5,926 nucleotides of DNA from JAAZIN01 sp033809435 (GTDB lineage Bacteria > Bacillota > Dethiobacteria > DTU022): the NCBI GenBank assembly GCA_033809435.1, contig JAPXLS010000141.1:1-5926 (forward strand), read 5' to 3'. The notes beneath the pieces are model-generated. The model had not been told where the DNA came from and made no database searches. It saw only the letters and a list, made by a program, of their open reading frames with translations. Positions 5,512 through 5,926 of this stretch are shown in pieces (position 1 is the stretch's first letter; every line of letters begins with the position of its first letter). The position numbers were made by a program, and so were the translations under genes.

Positions 5512-5926
5512 CTACCCCCCGGATCGATTTGAGTTTCCCGGAGACCTTTTCTGATCATAAAGGTAATCCTCGTATATATACATGAGCTCCTTGTCAAAGA
5601 GCTGCCGCTTCATGTCAACGGTGGCGCTTCTGACCATGGCGAGAATATCATTGGCCTCCTCATCGGAGAGGGCAATGCCGTACTCCTCGAACTTCATCTT
5701 TACAGCCCTGCTTCCCGAATGCTTGCCCAGAATGATCTGGCGCTGCATCCCCACCTCCTCCGGGCTGAAGACCTCGTACGTGGCCGGATTCTTCAGAACG
5801 CCGTCGGCATGGATTCCCGATTCATGGGCAAAGGTGTTGGAGCCGACAATGGGCTTGCTCGGGTACAGGGACCGTCCCGAGGCCCGGGCCACATATTCGC
5901 ACAGATTCAAAAAATCCCTGGTGTTC
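5512..5926 (-). CDS. Homocitrate synthase / 2-isopropylmalate synthase-family enzyme, C-terminal part (5' partial)
   Basis: The gene enters from the right edge and ends at a TAG (5514-5512); 137 residues are visible. They contain CEYVARASGR, then PIVGSNTFAHESGIHADGVL followed by KNPATYEVFSPEEVG, and then ILGKHSGSRAV. These are hallmark segments of the C-terminal subdomains of the DRE-TIM acyltransferases that condense acetyl-CoA with a 2-oxo acid (homocitrate synthase NifV, isopropylmalate synthase LeuA, AksA, LysS, Re-citrate synthase). Only about 66 residues follow GKHSG, so the roughly 110-residue leucine-sensing dimer domain of LeuA is absent. Together with the 'ESGIHADGVLKNP' wording, this favours a NifV/homocitrate synthase-like or Re-citrate synthase-like enzyme. 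The catalytic TIM barrel and substrate-specificity residues are outside the window, so the substrate cannot be fixed. It is the first visible gene of the - strand series, 40 bp before the phasin-like gene. Confidence 0.85.
   Translation of the reverse strand, partial: NTRDFLNLCEYVARASGRSLYPSKPIVGSNTFAHESGIHADGVLKNPATYEVFSPEEVGMQRQIILGKHSGSRAVKMKFEEYGIALSDEEANDILAMVRSATVDMKRQLFDKELMYIYEDYLYDQKRSPGNSNRSGG

Noticed and set aside
5472..5597. Longer version of the phasin-like protein starting at 5597
   Set aside because: The 42-residue extension would overlap the end of the homocitrate synthase-family gene, has no helix pattern of the family, and ignores the AAAGGAG placed 9 bases before 5471.

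Overview
The window looks like a piece of chromosome from a GC-rich, endospore-forming Gram-positive anaerobe, most likely a clostridial-type Firmicute. The basis is gene content: a SpoVB-like lipid flippase next to a peptidoglycan glucosaminidase, a small phasin-like protein paired with a UbiB/AarF kinase, and good AGGAGG-type ribosome binding sites. No rRNA, tRNA, CRISPR array or intact transposase is present, so the taxonomy is inference.

Layout. The left end (1-184, + strand) holds the last 60 residues of a probable N-acetylglucosaminidase-type wall hydrolase. A 176-base spacer follows, containing a small cluster of direct and inverted repeats. Next comes a + strand gene for a 442-residue multi-spanning membrane protein of the SpoVB/MurJ-like (MVF/MATE) flippase superfamily (361-1689). 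A 134-base convergent spacer (1690-1823) contains a perfect 8-bp palindrome around a GGGGACGG-containing loop. I read this as a stray REP-like element of the kind associated with IS200-like REP transposases (RAYTs).

Everything to the right is on the - strand and reads right to left as one tight gene series. In order of transcription it is: the C-terminal part of a homocitrate synthase/2-isopropylmalate synthase-family enzyme (5512-5926, cut by the window edge); a 100-residue phasin-like coiled-coil protein (5169-5471); a complete UbiB/AarF (ABC1) atypical kinase with two C-terminal membrane helices (3499-5172); a ROK-family sugar kinase (2520-3461); and a DedA/VTT-family membrane protein (1824-2516). 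The gaps are 40 bp, a 4-bp ATGA overlap, 37 bp and 3 bp, which suggests co-transcription and, at two junctions, translational coupling.

The phasin-like/UbiB pair is the functional core of the series: a small amphipathic, lipid- or granule-associated protein coupled to a membrane-anchored kinase/ATPase that in other organisms supports quinone or isoprenoid-lipid metabolism. The DedA protein and the flippase on the other strand also act on membrane lipids, while the ROK kinase and the acyl-CoA-condensing enzyme are cytoplasmic metabolic enzymes. I see no clearly new system. The items most worth a second look are the REP-like palindrome, a DedA protein lacking several residues usually conserved in the family, and the mixed-function - strand operon.
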